Assembly: GCF_964340395.1 (NCBI RefSeq)
Contig: NC_135556.1
Location: 21,275,223-21,339,222, forward strand
Length of the DNA: 64,000 nt
DNA from: Glandiceps talaboti
Taxonomy: Eukaryota; Hemichordata; Enteropneusta; Spengelidae
Reading direction: 5' to 3'
Under the pieces are notes generated by a model. It had not been told where the DNA came from. It was given only the letters and a program-made list of their open reading frames with translations, and made no database searches. Both the position numbers and the translations under genes were made by a program. Numbering within the stretch: position 1 is the first letter of the stretch; every line of letters starts with the position of its first letter. This document shows positions 12,171 through 25,096 of the stretch, piece after piece.

Positions 12171-15100
12171 TGTACATGCATGGATCTCTGTATGCACTTG
12201 CACATGTTGGTGTGCGTACACTTTATGCATGTAAATTGATTCTTTAATACATCATTTGTTTACATGCATTTCCAATAACTGATTATGTCCTATAAATAAT
12301 AATAATAATTTCACATAGTTGTAAATACTTGTCCATACATGCTGTTTCATTTAAACAAATCAACATAACAAGATAAGAGCCTGAAAGCTCCTGTTATTAG
12401 ACAATATTTAATTCATGGCCACAGTGATATGAAAATACAACTTATTATGTACATTTGTACTTAAAACTTAAAACTAGCCTTATATAAATTTGACTCCATT
12501 CATGTTTCTTGTTTATTATGTAATATCAGTAAGGGATAATGATACAAGTACTTGTGATCATATCCATGTACTATAATTTGGATGTAAGTTGTTAATACTC
12601 CATGTACGGTCTAAAGTAACAGTAGACATAACGACTTAGCAGCTACCAAGTGACTGACTTTGACAAGACAGTCAGTCAAACTAATAACAATGGCAACACA
12701 GCGATAGAACCCTGCAAATGTACATTTACAGGACTACAACTTAGTACAAGTGTCACACCACACAGAATTCTTACTCGCTAACTACAATGGATAAACATGA
12801 AATTTCAGTCATCATTCATACTTGAACCATAGTTCCATGCTTGAACACACACAGCAAGGCCCACTCACTCGTTCGTTTGAAACTGGCCTTGAATCAAAAG
12901 CTGTTCATTGGACGCTATCTTTTTTTTTTCTTGGCTAATAGTAGATTATACATGTATAAGGACAGCACAGATTCCAGGCTCTGTCATTGAGACACTCTAG
13001 AGACCATATTGTTGATGGCCGTCATGACCTACATGCGTATCAAATCAGTGTGACTACCTGTGTCATTGACACCTGTTGTATGGAACATGTACCTACATGT
13101 CAGGGTGAGCTTAGACAAGTACTGTGATAAGCTGATTGAGTAATGTATGCATTCCAAAATATTGACATATTATGATCCCAGTAATTCTAGACTTGGCATT
13201 AATTTCATTGACAGCAGACCTCACTCAGACAATGACCTGCAAGTTACACATCTGACCTTGCCCAATTCTTAAGTACCTGCGACAAACTTGACAGGTTAGT
13301 CAAATATTTTGATCTCAAATCTTTCTTTCAATTTTTTTTCAGAAAGGGGATTTTCAGTCTACTGAACTTCATTGTTGCACACTTCATTTAGTGAACAGCT
13401 CATGATGTAGTTATTAGGGTGGAGATACAGAAATTGCAGCAATATGAATTACTTCCACTCTGCATCTGGTGAATGTAATTTAGTGTGCTAAGTACCTAAT
13501 TACAGCCTTAATTAGTGAACCAATGGGGAATTATTTGATTAAGTTAATTCATTAGTCAATTGTTATACTAGAAAATCAAAATTAAACAAACAAGGTAAAC
13601 TTCAGAATAAGATATCAGTGTGATAAGTCAGCTCTAGGCAACTAAACTCAGTCCAAAGGTCAATGTACAGCTAACTTGTAATACAACCAACCTAACAATC
13701 TGAAGGCCCTACTTCACTAATACCAAATGGATTCTATTTCTGGACACCTCACACTGAGGACAGAAAGGCAAATCTTACACATTAGCAAGCATGTGAAACT
13801 ATATCCACTGAAACTTGATAATTGTTTCGAACTGACTGTAACATGTTACTATTGCTAGAGGTATGCAGCTTACAGATTTCAATATGAAACCATAAACAGA
13901 CTCAGTAAATGTGTTGTCGGTCGAAATTGAAAAAATATGCCCTGTAATAGTTATACCTGGGTTTTTTTTTTCTATTATTAAAGTGAAATACAGTACTATA
14001 ATATATGTCTACAATGGCATGTTAAAATGCTATGAAAAATTATGAGCACTTCCTGGTCAATGTTCATACATTTGGGTTTAAACAGCACCAATAAATTCAT
14101 GTTGAAAGTGTCTCTCTGTTACTGTGTCTCTGATTATAACAATTAGTGGTGATTTTGCTAAGGTCTAAGAAGCTAATCAATACAGCAGATAATCTGGTAA
14201 AACTTCCGTCTGCTAAACAGAAACAAATATCAGTACACATCTTAGGAGAAGATTTCTTGCTGCCACTAAAGACCATGATCTATGTTATCATGCCCTAACC
14301 ATGACAATGAAACCTTGAAAAGAATGCTGAGATGAACTGCGGGAATATTTTCTTTTCACTTGGAATGTGTTTTTTTTTTGCTGGTGACTCTTTTTGTAAA
14401 AACACCAACAGCAGGTTTCTTCGGTATTTAGACACAATAATCTCTCCAGTAGTTCTAACAATATTTTAAAACTTAGATGCTGTCATTATAATAAATCACA
14501 CACCACTGTACTTTTTTCATACAATTTCTTAATAAAGCACAAACCCTTACATGCAAGTAGGAGCTATGGTCGACGCTATACTATCTTCGACACTATGTGA
14601 AATTAGTACATAATCATACTGTAGTATGGAATCTACCCTTTGATAAGTTGCAACATGATGAAATTCATTGAAGGCTAGACTCTAAGCCATCTGCACTGAC
14701 TTGTTTTAACACACTTGTCCTACAAGTCTAAATAGCACATTACACAGATTTACCACATACGGGGGTCAAGGGTCACATATTACAAATATATGAAAGAGCA
14801 GTATGTGACTGCTCCTGACTACTGTATCTCTCTTATGGGACAAGTACCTTGCCTTTCCTACACTCAACAGAAAAGCCTTGACCTGCACCAGCCATACATT
14901 AAAGAAGAATACAGCTATTTGAATTGATTCAAGTAACATGTCATGGTCCAAATTGAGACATATTTTTTTTTCAAAATAAATTCTTACATAAAACCCATAT
15001 TGATGTCTATTTCTGCCTTGACATGATTATAATCAAATTTCCCAATAGCGTTGATAGGTTTACACATTTGCATGTATCACTACAATCCTCATACCAATGA

Positions 15101-15559
15101 AAATTTACGGGTGCACCCAATAGTTATGGCTATTTAGTTTGCCTAAATGCAATGCTACACTACAGATCTTCTGTATACAACAAGTGACAATTTAAATGTC
15201 TTTATAAGTCAAGTAACACATTTATTAAATAATTCTTCCACTGAAACACAAAAGTAACCCAGACAAATGTTCACATCTGGAATTTTGTTCTTTTTAAAAA
15301 ATCCAACCAGAAACGACAACTTGCATGACCAAATCCAAAACTGATAACAAGTGATCAGTGGCACTACTGACTGTTAGAGTTAAACTGGTTCATGAGTGTT
15401 CATATTTTCAAATTAGTTCCTTCAAAATATGTTTGCTATTGTGTGAAACTAGACAGAATTTCAAGCCATTTTCATACGCAATTATTACTTATCAAGTCTT
15501 AACTCAGACATATTAGACGATGATGTGTGAATGATTATTAATGTATTAGTAATTTCTAC

Positions 15560-15861
15560 TGTGTTGAATGTGTTAATGAAATGTGTTACTGTTAATGTCT
15601 TGCCATTCACAGCTCTGAGCTGCTCCTTCATTCAACAGTTTTAAAACCAGTTTGAAAATTTACCTTGTAATGTCTTTTTATCATTAGGAACTTTGTATAT
15701 TTTACGTTTGTGTATGTGTACCTTTGTACCAGTGTTTTTTTTTGATATCTGGACATTTTAACAGTTTCGAATTGTGTATTCTTTGTCTTTTTTATTCTTG
15801 TCTGTTGTACAGTGCTTAGTGATTATTTTAATGTAATGCTCTTTACGAGAAATAAACATGT
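15560..15861 (+). mobile_element. Possible non-LTR retrotransposon 3'-end relic
   Basis: The segment looks like a decayed 3' end with a remnant of the usual C-terminal phrase, an untranslated stretch, and a terminal GTGCTTAGTGATTATTTTAA..AATAAA signal. The frame is broken by stops. It ends about 20 bp before the left breakpoint of the tandem duplication. Confidence 0.35.
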
Positions 15862-17618
15862 TAAAGTGTCAAGTACAATTATGATCACTAATCAACTAGA
15901 TGCTACATGTGATATCAAATCATCTCTTCACTCCAGAGAGAGATCAAGAGATATTGAGATTCAATGCCACAGATAACATCTAGACTACAACATACTACTT
16001 ACTAGTCACTACAGACATTGGCAGATGTACTAACAACCACTGATAATGCGATATAGTACGGTGGAAGCTCATCTGTGCAAAAGTTCAGTCTAAGTTAATG
16101 TAATGGATTTAACTTGTATTGCTAATGGTAAATGTTGGTGCAATATAAATATAATATGAAGTTAAATCCAGTGATATACTTCATTCTCAAGTATATGTGA
16201 CAAGTACAATTAAGGTAATGCACTTCATTAACACATTCAACACAATACAAACTAACTGTGAAAATTATCATAAATACACTTCATTATCAAGTTTATCACA
16301 ATAGCCATTAAGTATTGTATGAACTATATTATCAAGTTCATTACCAAGTTAGTATACAACTTCATGTCTTTCTTATCTATGTAAATGATCTATAAGCCAT
16401 TGGAATCCTAAGTACATGTACATACACTGCAAACTTGACAATGTTATTTTTCACACTGTTATCAAAATCATGTATTACCCATCCTAACAGTCAAATGTTG
16501 AGCACCAGCATTTTCAACTAGGATGATTTTGGATGACAATTTCCATGATTGAATACACAATGTATTGACAAAATTTATGAGATGAAGTTTTGTTGTGACT
16601 ATCAACTTTTCATTCTCTATTTTGCTTAAGATCGATATCACGATATACTTTTACACTTTACTGATATATCTACTGCACTGTAGTATCAAACTGGTTGAAA
16701 TACTTGAATCATGACATCCAGAAAAAATACACAACAAGCCTCACAATGACTCAGGAGAGATGAGGAAAATCAACACTTTAGGCTCTCATTTCATGGGCCA
16801 AATACAAAGATGGTGTTCATCACACTTTGACAAGGTTTGTTTTTATCCCTGCACATCAGGTATTAGAGACCACACACACAAAGGACCTCCAGTGCAATGT
16901 TTTTAAATCAAAATAGTGGAAAATTCTGTTATTGAATGGTGTCACAATGATATCTTCTGGCCACTTTGTGAGTCAAAGCTGATAGGCAAGACAGAAACCT
17001 AAACCCAGAAAATCTCCAAAGTGAATCAACTATGAAAACTTGCTCCTAATTAGAAAAAGGAGTCTTTCAGGTTTGCAAAGCAATGGTGTGCATCCAAGTT
17101 ACCTGCTTTTGAAATGTCAGAAACTAGAAACATACAGCAACGCGAAACCACACCCATTTGACAAGACTACAGTAGTTGAACGCACCAAGACTTAAGGAAG
17201 GAATGTCATCAAAATAGTTGTATATGACTGCCTTTCTTTGAAGGAAACAATAAATCTTTGGTTCATTGTACATTTGGCAAGTGTCACTGCTTGCGGGGTT
17301 AGTTTGGCCATACCATGCATACAAAACTGCTACTACAACGCAATCCACATTGCCAACAGGTATGATACGCATTTCAAACACACTCTAGTTCTGTGAAGGC
17401 TTATGTCAAAAGACAGCTTCTAGTTGTTTGCCCTTTCATCTTTTGTGGACAGGTCGCTAACAAACCATTGATAGGTGAAATCCCAGTAATGTCTTGGCAA
17501 GTTACATAGCGATAATCTTTGTGTGTCATGTTGTGTGGTGCAATCCTAACCACTGGCAATGTCTGAAATATATTGAAATCTGGATTGATGACATTTCAAT
17601 ATCTAGCTTAGCCCTAAC

Positions 17619-17972
17619 GAAAAAAATTGTGTGGTTCCGATTACACTCAAATTTAGAATAGGTGGGGTAGGTAGATTTTTACTTTATTGTTTTTACATAT
17701 TTTATTCGCATGTGAGTGTCTAGTTCAGGTAGTTGTGTTTTCCGTTCTTTTCCATCTGTGTTATTGGTTTCTTCTCATCAGAGATGTACAGCCATTACAG
17801 ATTGAAAGAACAGTAATATTGTCATTTTAAGTGGATGTCAGTGTCTGCATCCACTATTTTTTGCCAGACTTCGCAATTTTTATGATTTTCTCAAATACTG
17901 TTAATAAAAGTTTATAATTGGCATGAAAAACTAGGTAGGGTAGGGTAACCGGAACCAAAAACAATTTTTTTT
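17619..17972. mobile_element. MITE-like element with terminal inverted repeats (copy 1)
   Basis: The left end (17619-17643, GAAAAAAATTGTGTGGTTCC...) matches the reverse complement of the right end (17945-17972, ...GGAACCAAAAACAATTTTTTTT) with few differences. The interior of about 300 bp is non-coding and includes AGGTGGGGTAGGTAG and GTAGGGTAGGGTAACC. A fragment resembling the interior occurs near 4495-4545 (GGGTAGGTAGGTCG). No transposase is encoded. Confidence 0.6.
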
Positions 17973-20226
17973 ATGAGACCTTAGCTGCCATCAAGGCATT
18001 ACAGCATTTTGGAAGGTCTGGGTGACACAATAAAGTTGTCAAATTTCATCTGAATACCAATACACATGTTTATATATATATATATATATAATTTGGCCTT
18101 ATTTAGATATTATACATATGTAATTCCTCATTCAATTCCTACATCACCTCATGCAAGTCCCACATCACAAAGTAAGTGGAAAGAGTTCAATTTAGAAATA
18201 TTTGTGCACCAGCAACTTTCCATCTTTCGATATCTAAATGTATCTATTTCTTATAGTTATTTGCTTTTACTCACAATGCTTGGCATTTTAACACTTCTAT
18301 ATACTAACTGAATTTAATGATATGGTATCATACTGTATAAACCTGGAATTTTTTTGTTAAAAACTTAATTTCACTGGAAAACAAAGATGTGAAAAAAAGT
18401 AAAGACTAAACTGCCTTCTTGTACATTAATGCAATGTACCTACCAGTTTGGTAATTAGTAAATATTAGTCATTGAGAACTAGCTGAAGACTCTGAAATTG
18501 CAAAAATTTCTAGTAACGAAAATATTTTGGTTTACAGTATATCTCCATGGAAGGATATGGCAAGATAATGCAAAATATGATGTTGATATTCACAATCCAG
18601 AAGAATTCATATGAAATAGTAGAATTCATTTCATTTCAAACTATTAGTAGCTAGTCTTGTTTTCTAAAAGAGATGGTGTTTATTTTGAAATCTACTGAAT
18701 AAATATTTTATGTAGACTTTCCTTTTATTCACAATGGATAATCACAGCTAAATGTTGGATGACTTGCCCTTATGACAAAATGAACAAAATATTTTGGGCT
18801 TGAATTAAACCTTTGATAAGAAGTGAGATTCCTTGTCTGTAATTGCACATAACAAATGGTTAATCTTCCATAGTATGACCGACCTACACCTTCTCAGCTA
18901 AGACAAGAATGCATAACAGTGTACTTTAGTTTTATTATTTCCCTCATAATAGTCAACAGTCACCACGGCAACAAAACACTAATGCCTTGAAGTAACCCTT
19001 AGCTCAAACGCGTGCTACGAACGTGGCGATACTATTTTAAGCACTGGCCACATGCCCAGTCAAGAATTATTACCACCTGGTCATACGTCCTGAGCATACC
19101 TTTCTGTTGAATGCATACAACAAATTATTTTCAGTCTCCTTTTTTACAATCTCTTCCTCAACAAAAGAAAGTATTCTTTACAGAAGTCCATTGTATTCAA
19201 AACTTACTGATCTGGATACTTGGGTCAAAGGTTACTGTCCTGGCATATAGGTCATGAGATTATGCACCTACTTGTTGAACACCACATGCTGGTGCATGCT
19301 CCACCTTATCATAACATTGCACAAACAAGCAATGTAGTTTTCAACATTGTAAAAATCCTTGTTGGAAAGAGACAAACCATTTGCCAAATCAAACTTCTAC
19401 CACACTCTGAACACTATGTTGCAAGGCATTACAATTTACATTAATTAACACAACTGCTGTCAAATTTCTTGGTTGCCTTACAAGTTGAAGGACTATTTTT
19501 TGGATAAATTATCCTCATTTTGATAACTCGTACAGTATTGAAAGAAAACAAATTATGTATATATACAACAACACTTCTAACCAAAACAACTTACTAATTT
19601 AAGTCTTAGGAATTTCACGATTTGATAAATTTGGGTAAAACAAAACATGTGACTTATCAACACAAACCCTGTTACCCCAACCTAATGTTTGGATTCAGTA
19701 CCTAGTAATCATAACGTCATCTTGTCCGGCTTGTTGTCCACGAGATGCATATTCGCGGTCAATCACTTCTTTGGATATGTTATAAGAATTAGGAAGGTAG
19801 CTATCGATTGAAATCGCAATGAGTGTTTCACGTCAAGACAGAACTCCTCCCACCACAACAAACCCAAAACCTCCCGAAGAGCATTCTTGAAACACCAAAC
19901 GCGTCGGTCTCTTTTGGTATTAAATGAACTAGTCATTGGTTCTGGTAGTTACTTTGTATATACCAAGCATTTTTGCACTGGCTACATTTATATGTACATT
20001 ACATTGACAAACAAATCTATCAATATCATACTTCGACCATTGTGGGGCCTTGTCACTTCGCACGTGCCCACTTGGACATTTGCTCTGTCTAAAACATGTT
20101 CGAGCGCGTGGCTTAAATTTCACCATATTAAATACCATGCTAGGGGGAACAGCAGTGACATTCTTGACATACAACTGGTGGGTAATACATAGAAAAGTTT
20201 GTTTATATTCACAATCTTTGCACTAC

Positions 20227-20442
20227 CTTTTCTTTTGCCATGACTGCCGGTAGCCGTGGAGGATTTCGCCACACATCTCGACAAATGTACCAAACTAACG
20301 TCCCTGTCGTGGCACATGCTGTTCCGATACCAAACGCTGAAAAGCGCAGTACCCTTCTCTTGACGGGTGTTGTCGCAAATTTTCGGAAATGCAATTCTGA
20401 CGACCGAATGATATTCACTAATTTTCTTCCAGCTGTCGCCAT
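20227..20442 (-). CDS. First coding exon of a minus-strand gene, probably mitochondrial or membrane protein (copy 1)
   Basis: Minus-strand ATG at 20442 in the context AAGATGGCGAC (good Kozak) opens 72 codons ending at a possible donor AAAAG|GTAGTG (20226). Read through instead, the frame stops after five more codons. The peptide is Arg/Lys/Ser-rich and poor in acidic residues at its start (MATAGRKLVNIIRSS), as in a mitochondrial presequence. A hydrophobic segment follows (about residues 36-54, FSAFGIGTACATTGTLVWYI), then R-D-V-W-R-N-P-P-R-L-P. I do not recognise the family. In vertebrates FGF9 and FGF20 sit beside MICU2 and MICU3, which also begin with a presequence and one membrane segment, and ADCK1/5 kinases begin similarly. 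Neither was confirmed because no later exon was identified. An in-frame ATG seven codons upstream has a poorer context. Confidence 0.5.
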
Positions 20443-20899
20443 CTTGGATATTTGCAGAGTCAATTTTGCGCATGTTCAGTAGGGAACCCCGCCCTCTCGA
20501 GCTTTAACCTATTGTCATCTTTGTTTATCTTTCCGACTGTGCTAGTTACTACTTTGCAGGACACTACAAGTACAGCCCTGTTCAAGTGGAGTGTGTTGTT
20601 GCTATATAAACATAAATAAGGTGCTAATTTCTTCACCAATATGTGAACATAAGTTAATATCTTGATTTTAAGAGAAAAGTGACGTAACCACAGCGCCCAA
20701 TGACAGCGCGTGAGCTTTTTACTCATTAACACACTGCATTATAACGCACTACAATACATAACAATAGACGGGATTCCCCTTGTTAAGATAGCACATTGGT
20801 GGCGTGGCTAGACTTTTATAACAAAAAAATCCTTACTTCGTTGGGATTAATATAGTTGGCGGGGGTGTTTCCCGTCAGTTTACCCCTTCTAACCACCCA

Positions 20900-22638
20900 T
20901 TTATCATAGTACATGTACTTGGCGACTTAGGAGGTAACTCGCATTAGAGATCACGAACTCGTCGAGTGAACAGTGCGCGTTGCAGTGTCCAAAGAAATTA
21001 TAGTCTACGTCTACAAGAAGATCATTAATGACACGGTTTGTACTTTCCACGTGTATTCCCTATCAGGATAGGGAATATATTTTATGGCACTATTACACGT
21101 AGGTCCTATCTGAAGTTTTTTTTTTCGTTTGTATTGGGCTTCTTACACTACGTCATGAGGGGTGAGGGTCGCATAGAATTTAAGGGAAAATGTCTTTTGG
21201 CAAGTCCCATGTCCGGGGCTTTGTTGCCTTTATTTGTAAACGATGTCTTGGAGTTTAACTGTTTACCGAGTGATCATTTGATATGTTGAAGATTTGTAGA
21301 TTAGTCAAGGTGAATTTGGTTTGTATAATGTTATACTCGATACTTTGTTTTAGGATTTTGTATAGCAATTCACACTTTTCTCAGGTTCGTAAGTACGGTT
21401 CGGGCCCTCTTTTTAGGCATTTCCGTCTAACGTTAACACGTTGAGGTACGCATATCGGAACTTAACAGGTGTTTCTGCAACCATAGTGGAATTTGTCGGA
21501 GCGACCAAAGCAGGGGGTTTTATTCGGCTTACAGACGGTTCGCTTTACGCCGGTTTCGCGGCACGACTTATGTTGCGTGGTAATATGAATGCGTTTGTCT
21601 TGCTCAAACAAACTATTGTTTCGGTCCAAAAGTTCATGCTTGGACATTTGCATTCCCACACACTCTACATAGCTATATGGATACAGCGACGTGGTACTAT
21701 AGGCATGTTCAGTGGTGATGTATCCGAGTCACTAATATAGACGTAGTAATAGAGCCCATCGAACGTAGAAAAGTACGAGGTAACTAAAATGTAAAGATAC
21801 ATCGCGCGCGTAGTTCATTGGTGAGACAGTTGATGAGTCCAAAACATTATCTACGCTTTAGTTATACTCTCAGGAAAATATCTTATATTGATTTATAAAA
21901 CTCAAATTTCGACCCTATCGAAGTGTCTATTGTCTCTTAGTATCATGAAACCCTGTGATTAGGTGATAACAACGTAGTTTGGTGATTACGACAGCGTGAA
22001 ATTAAATATTATCAGTTGATGATAAGTTTAACTATCATATCACCATGAGATTCAAACATCGTCAAAAACGGAAAACAGATCACACGCGTCAGTATTCCTT
22101 TAATCGAGGTTTTCCTGGGGTACTACGCTAGTCCAGGGTTGCGATGACATGCATGCTGAGACGGACACACACTTTATTATTCAAAGCTTGGGAAATACCT
22201 GCGCGCTGTTCATTGGTAAACGTCTAAGAGACCTGTCGTGTCACGCGTCGATTTCATTGTATAAAAAAGTTAACCATCATATTGGGCGCGTCAGTTGAAT
22301 GAGGGACCTTGTGTAGGCCAGACCGCTGTACATGTACATAGCTCTCTGTTTTATGAGCTTATACATAGGGCTTCATACTGGAGAATATTCCACATACCGC
22401 GTACTGTACTTATTTACATACATGTCTAAGTTTGGACTATGAATATAAACAGTCAGTACGTAGTTTTTACGCATAGTCGTGGCAGAATAGCAGCAGCGGC
22501 CAATGTGTGCAGCGCACCAGTGGGATTTTTAAAACCGTAGGATTGCCATTGAGACAGAAGCTCATGTGATTTTTAATGTTTTCTCCTATTTACTGAACCG
22601 TTGCTTCCATTTGGGATATTTTTAGTGCCAATTGGACC
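20900..22638 (+). promoter_or_regulatory. CpG-rich 5' region upstream of FGF exon 1 (copy 1)
   Basis: This stretch is visibly richer in CG dinucleotides than the rest of the window (CGCGCGC, ACGCGTC, GGGCGCGTC, CACGCGTCG). It lies between the divergent first exons at 20442 and 22639. The pattern suggests unmethylated promoter DNA and 5' untranslated sequence. I cannot place a start site. A 99-codon open frame at 21441-21740 has no recognisable motif and I do not call it a gene. Confidence 0.4.
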
Positions 22639-22984
22639 ATGGTGTTCGTGGTGGTGATTTTGCTGTTGCTTGAACTTGGCACCGCTATACCCGTTCCAAC
22701 TATACCAAGCAATAACAGTGACGTTCGGACTACGGTGTTACCACAGTTGGTCAATGACGATACATACATCGTACAGCCCAGGCTCGTGGATGGAGGAGGC
22801 CTGGACATATACATGGAGGATGACGGTTCGCAGGCAAGTGATCGAAAAGCTCGGAGTACCATGAGTTCTATGCTAACTGTGAGTGCACTCATGTACAGAC
22901 AGCTATGGTGCAGGACTGGTTTTCATTTACAAATCCTTCCGGATGGAAATATATCAGGAACTCCGGAAAGTGACAACAAAGACG
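22639..22984 (+). CDS. FGF gene, duplicated first exon (copy 1)
   Basis: This is an exact copy of the FGF first exon at 29763-30108: 115 codons plus one base, ending at donor GACG|GTAAGCC. It encodes a signal peptide (MVFVVVILLLLELGTA) and the start of the FGF beta-trefoil (Y-R-Q-L-W-C-R-T-G-F-H-L-Q-I). About 23 bp into the intron the sequence jumps back to the start of the repeat unit. A transcript from this copy could still splice to exon 2 at 33607, because copy 2 of exon 1 has no acceptor. It would then make the same protein from an alternative promoter. It may also be an assembly duplicate. Confidence 0.85.
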
Positions 22985-24742
22985 GTAAGCCATTTCGACC
23001 TTATATAATCACTAATCAACTAGATGCTACATGTGATATCAAATCATCTCTTCACTCCAGAGAGAGATCAAGAGATATTGAGATTCAATGCCACAGATAA
23101 CATCTAGACTACAACATACTACTTACTAGTCACTACAGACATTGGCAGATGTACTAACAACCACTGATAATGCGATATAGTACGGTGGAAGCTCATCTGT
23201 GCAAAAGTTCAGTCTAAGTTAATGTAATGGATTTAACTTGTATTGCTAATGGTAAATGTTGGTGCAATATAAATATAATATGAAGTTAAATCCAGTGATA
23301 TACTTCATTCTCAAGTATATGTGACAAGTACAATTAAGGTAATGCACTTCATTAACACATTCAACACAATACAAACTAACTGTGAAAATTATCATAAATA
23401 CACTTCATTATCAAGTTTATCACAATAGCCATTAAGTATTGTATGAACTATATTATCAAGTTCATTACCAAGTTAGTATACAACTTCATGTCTTTCTTAT
23501 CTATGTAAATGATCTATAAGCCATTGGAATCCTAAGTACATGTACATACACTGCAAACTTGACAATGTTATTTTTCACACTGTTATCAAAATCATGTATT
23601 ACCCATCCTAACAGTCAAATGTTGAGCACCAGCATTTTCAACTAGGATGATTTTGGATGACAATTTCCATGATTGAATACACAATGTATTGACAAAATTT
23701 ATGAGATGAAGTTTTGTTGTGACTATCAACTTTTCATTCTCTATTTTGCTTAAGATCGATATCACGATATACTTTTACACTTTACTGATATATCTACTGC
23801 ACTGTAGTATCAAACTGGTTGAAATACTTGAATCATGACATCCAGAAAAAATACACAACAAGCCTCACAATGACTCAGGAGAGATGAGGAAAATCAACAC
23901 TTTAGGCTCTCATTTCATGGGCCAAATACAAAGATGGTGTTCATCACACTTTGACAAGGTTTGTTTTTATCCCTGCACATCAGGTATTAGAGACCACACA
24001 CACAAAGGACCTCCAGTGCAATGTTTTTAAATCAAAATAGTGGAAAATTCTGTTATTGAATGGTGTCACAATGATATCTTCTGGCCACTTTGTGAGTCAA
24101 AGCTGATAGGCAAGACAGAAACCTAAACCCAGAAAATCTCCAAAGTGAATCAACTATGAAAACTTGCTCCTAATTAGAAAAAGGAGTCTTTCAGGTTTGC
24201 AAAGCAATGGTGTGCATCCAAGTTACCTGCTTTTGAAATGTCAGAAACTAGAAACATACAGCAACGCGAAACCACACCCATTTGACAAGACTACAGTAGT
24301 TGAACGCACCAAGACTTAAGGAAGGAATGTCATCAAAATAGTTGTATATGACTGCCTTTCTTTGAAGGAAACAATAAATCTTTGGTTCATTGTACATTTG
24401 GCAAGTGTCACTGCTTGCGGGGTTAGTTTGGCCATACCATGCATACAAAACTGCTACTACAACGCAATCCACATTGCCAACAGGTATGATACGCATTTCA
24501 AACACACTCTAGTTCTGTGAAGGCTTATGTCAAAAGACAGCTTCTAGTTGTTTGCCCTTTCATCTTTTGTGGACAGGTCGCTAACAAACCATTGATAGGT
24601 GAAATCCCAGTAATGTCTTGGCAAGTTACATAGCGATAATCTTTGTGTGTCATGTTGTGTGGTGCAATCCTAACCACTGGCAATGTCTGAAATATATTGA
24701 AATCTGGATTGATGACATTTCAATATCTAGCTTAGCCCTAAC

Positions 24743-25096
24743 GAAAAAAATTGTGTGGTTCCGATTACACTCAAATTTAGAATAGGTGGGGTAGGTAGAT
24801 TTTTACTTTATTGTTTTTACATATTTTATTCGCATGTGAGTGTCTAGTTCAGGTAGTTGTGTTTTCCGTTCTTTTCCATCTGTGTTATTGGTTTCTTCTC
24901 ATCAGAGATGTACAGCCATTACAGATTGAAAGAACAGTAATATTGTCATTTTAAGTGGATGTCAGTGTCTGCATCCACTATTTTTTGCCAGACTTCGCAA
25001 TTTTTATGATTTTCTCAAATACTGTTAATAAAAGTTTATAATTGGCATGAAAAACTAGGTAGGGTAGGGTAACCGGAACCAAAAACAATTTTTTTT
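24743..25096. mobile_element. MITE-like element (copy 2 by segmental duplication)
   Basis: This is the element at 17619-17972 carried along by the 7,124-bp duplication, not an independent insertion. Its sequence is identical as far as compared. Confidence 0.6.

Larger units (their letters stand above)
5996..15883. other. Non-coding stretch, probably intronic or intergenic
   Basis: No gene could be supported. The content is AT-rich DNA with an imperfect tandem duplication (7919-8430), a 22-base poly-G run (7895-7916), ATTC and GT/CAGT microsatellites, an antisense SINE-like relic near 9.74-9.86 kb, and a retroelement-tail-like segment near 15.6-15.86 kb. If the exons at 20.4 kb and 5.9 kb belong to one minus-strand gene, this is its intronic space. 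Short internal exons may have been missed by eye. Confidence 0.5.
15884..23007. repeat. 7,124-bp tandem duplication, copy 1
   Basis: Every position from about 15884 to 23010 recurs 7,124 bp downstream, including all shadow ORFs with identical translations. Left edge: ATGATCACTAATCAAC. Internal junction: TATAATCACTAATCAAC at about 23005. Right edge of copy 2: TATAATCCGCCTCG. Breakpoints can be placed only within the shared ATC. The copy contains first exons of two genes. I saw no differences, so it is either a very recent duplication or an assembly duplication. Confidence 0.95.

Noticed and set aside
11850-12247. Three overlapping plus-strand ORFs with Cys-Val and Ser-Val repeats
   Set aside because: They are translations of the GT, CTGT and CAGT microsatellite; no unique protein sequence or gene context.
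13240-13300. Minus-strand fragment with L-R-I-G-Q-G, compared with the KxGQ motif of UbiB kinases
   Set aside because: Only about a dozen codons are open, the motif residue is wrong, and no neighbouring kinase motifs were found.
19702-19805. Minus-strand open stretch with E-V-I-D-R-E-Y-A-S-R-G-Q-Q as a second exon of the 20442 gene
   Set aside because: The composition looks protein-like, but no acceptor keeps the phase of the first exon and the peptide matches nothing I know.
21441-21740. 99-codon plus-strand ORF upstream of FGF exon 1 (duplicated at 28565)
   Set aside because: No recognisable motif, lies in CpG-rich promoter-like DNA, and chance open frames are expected there.
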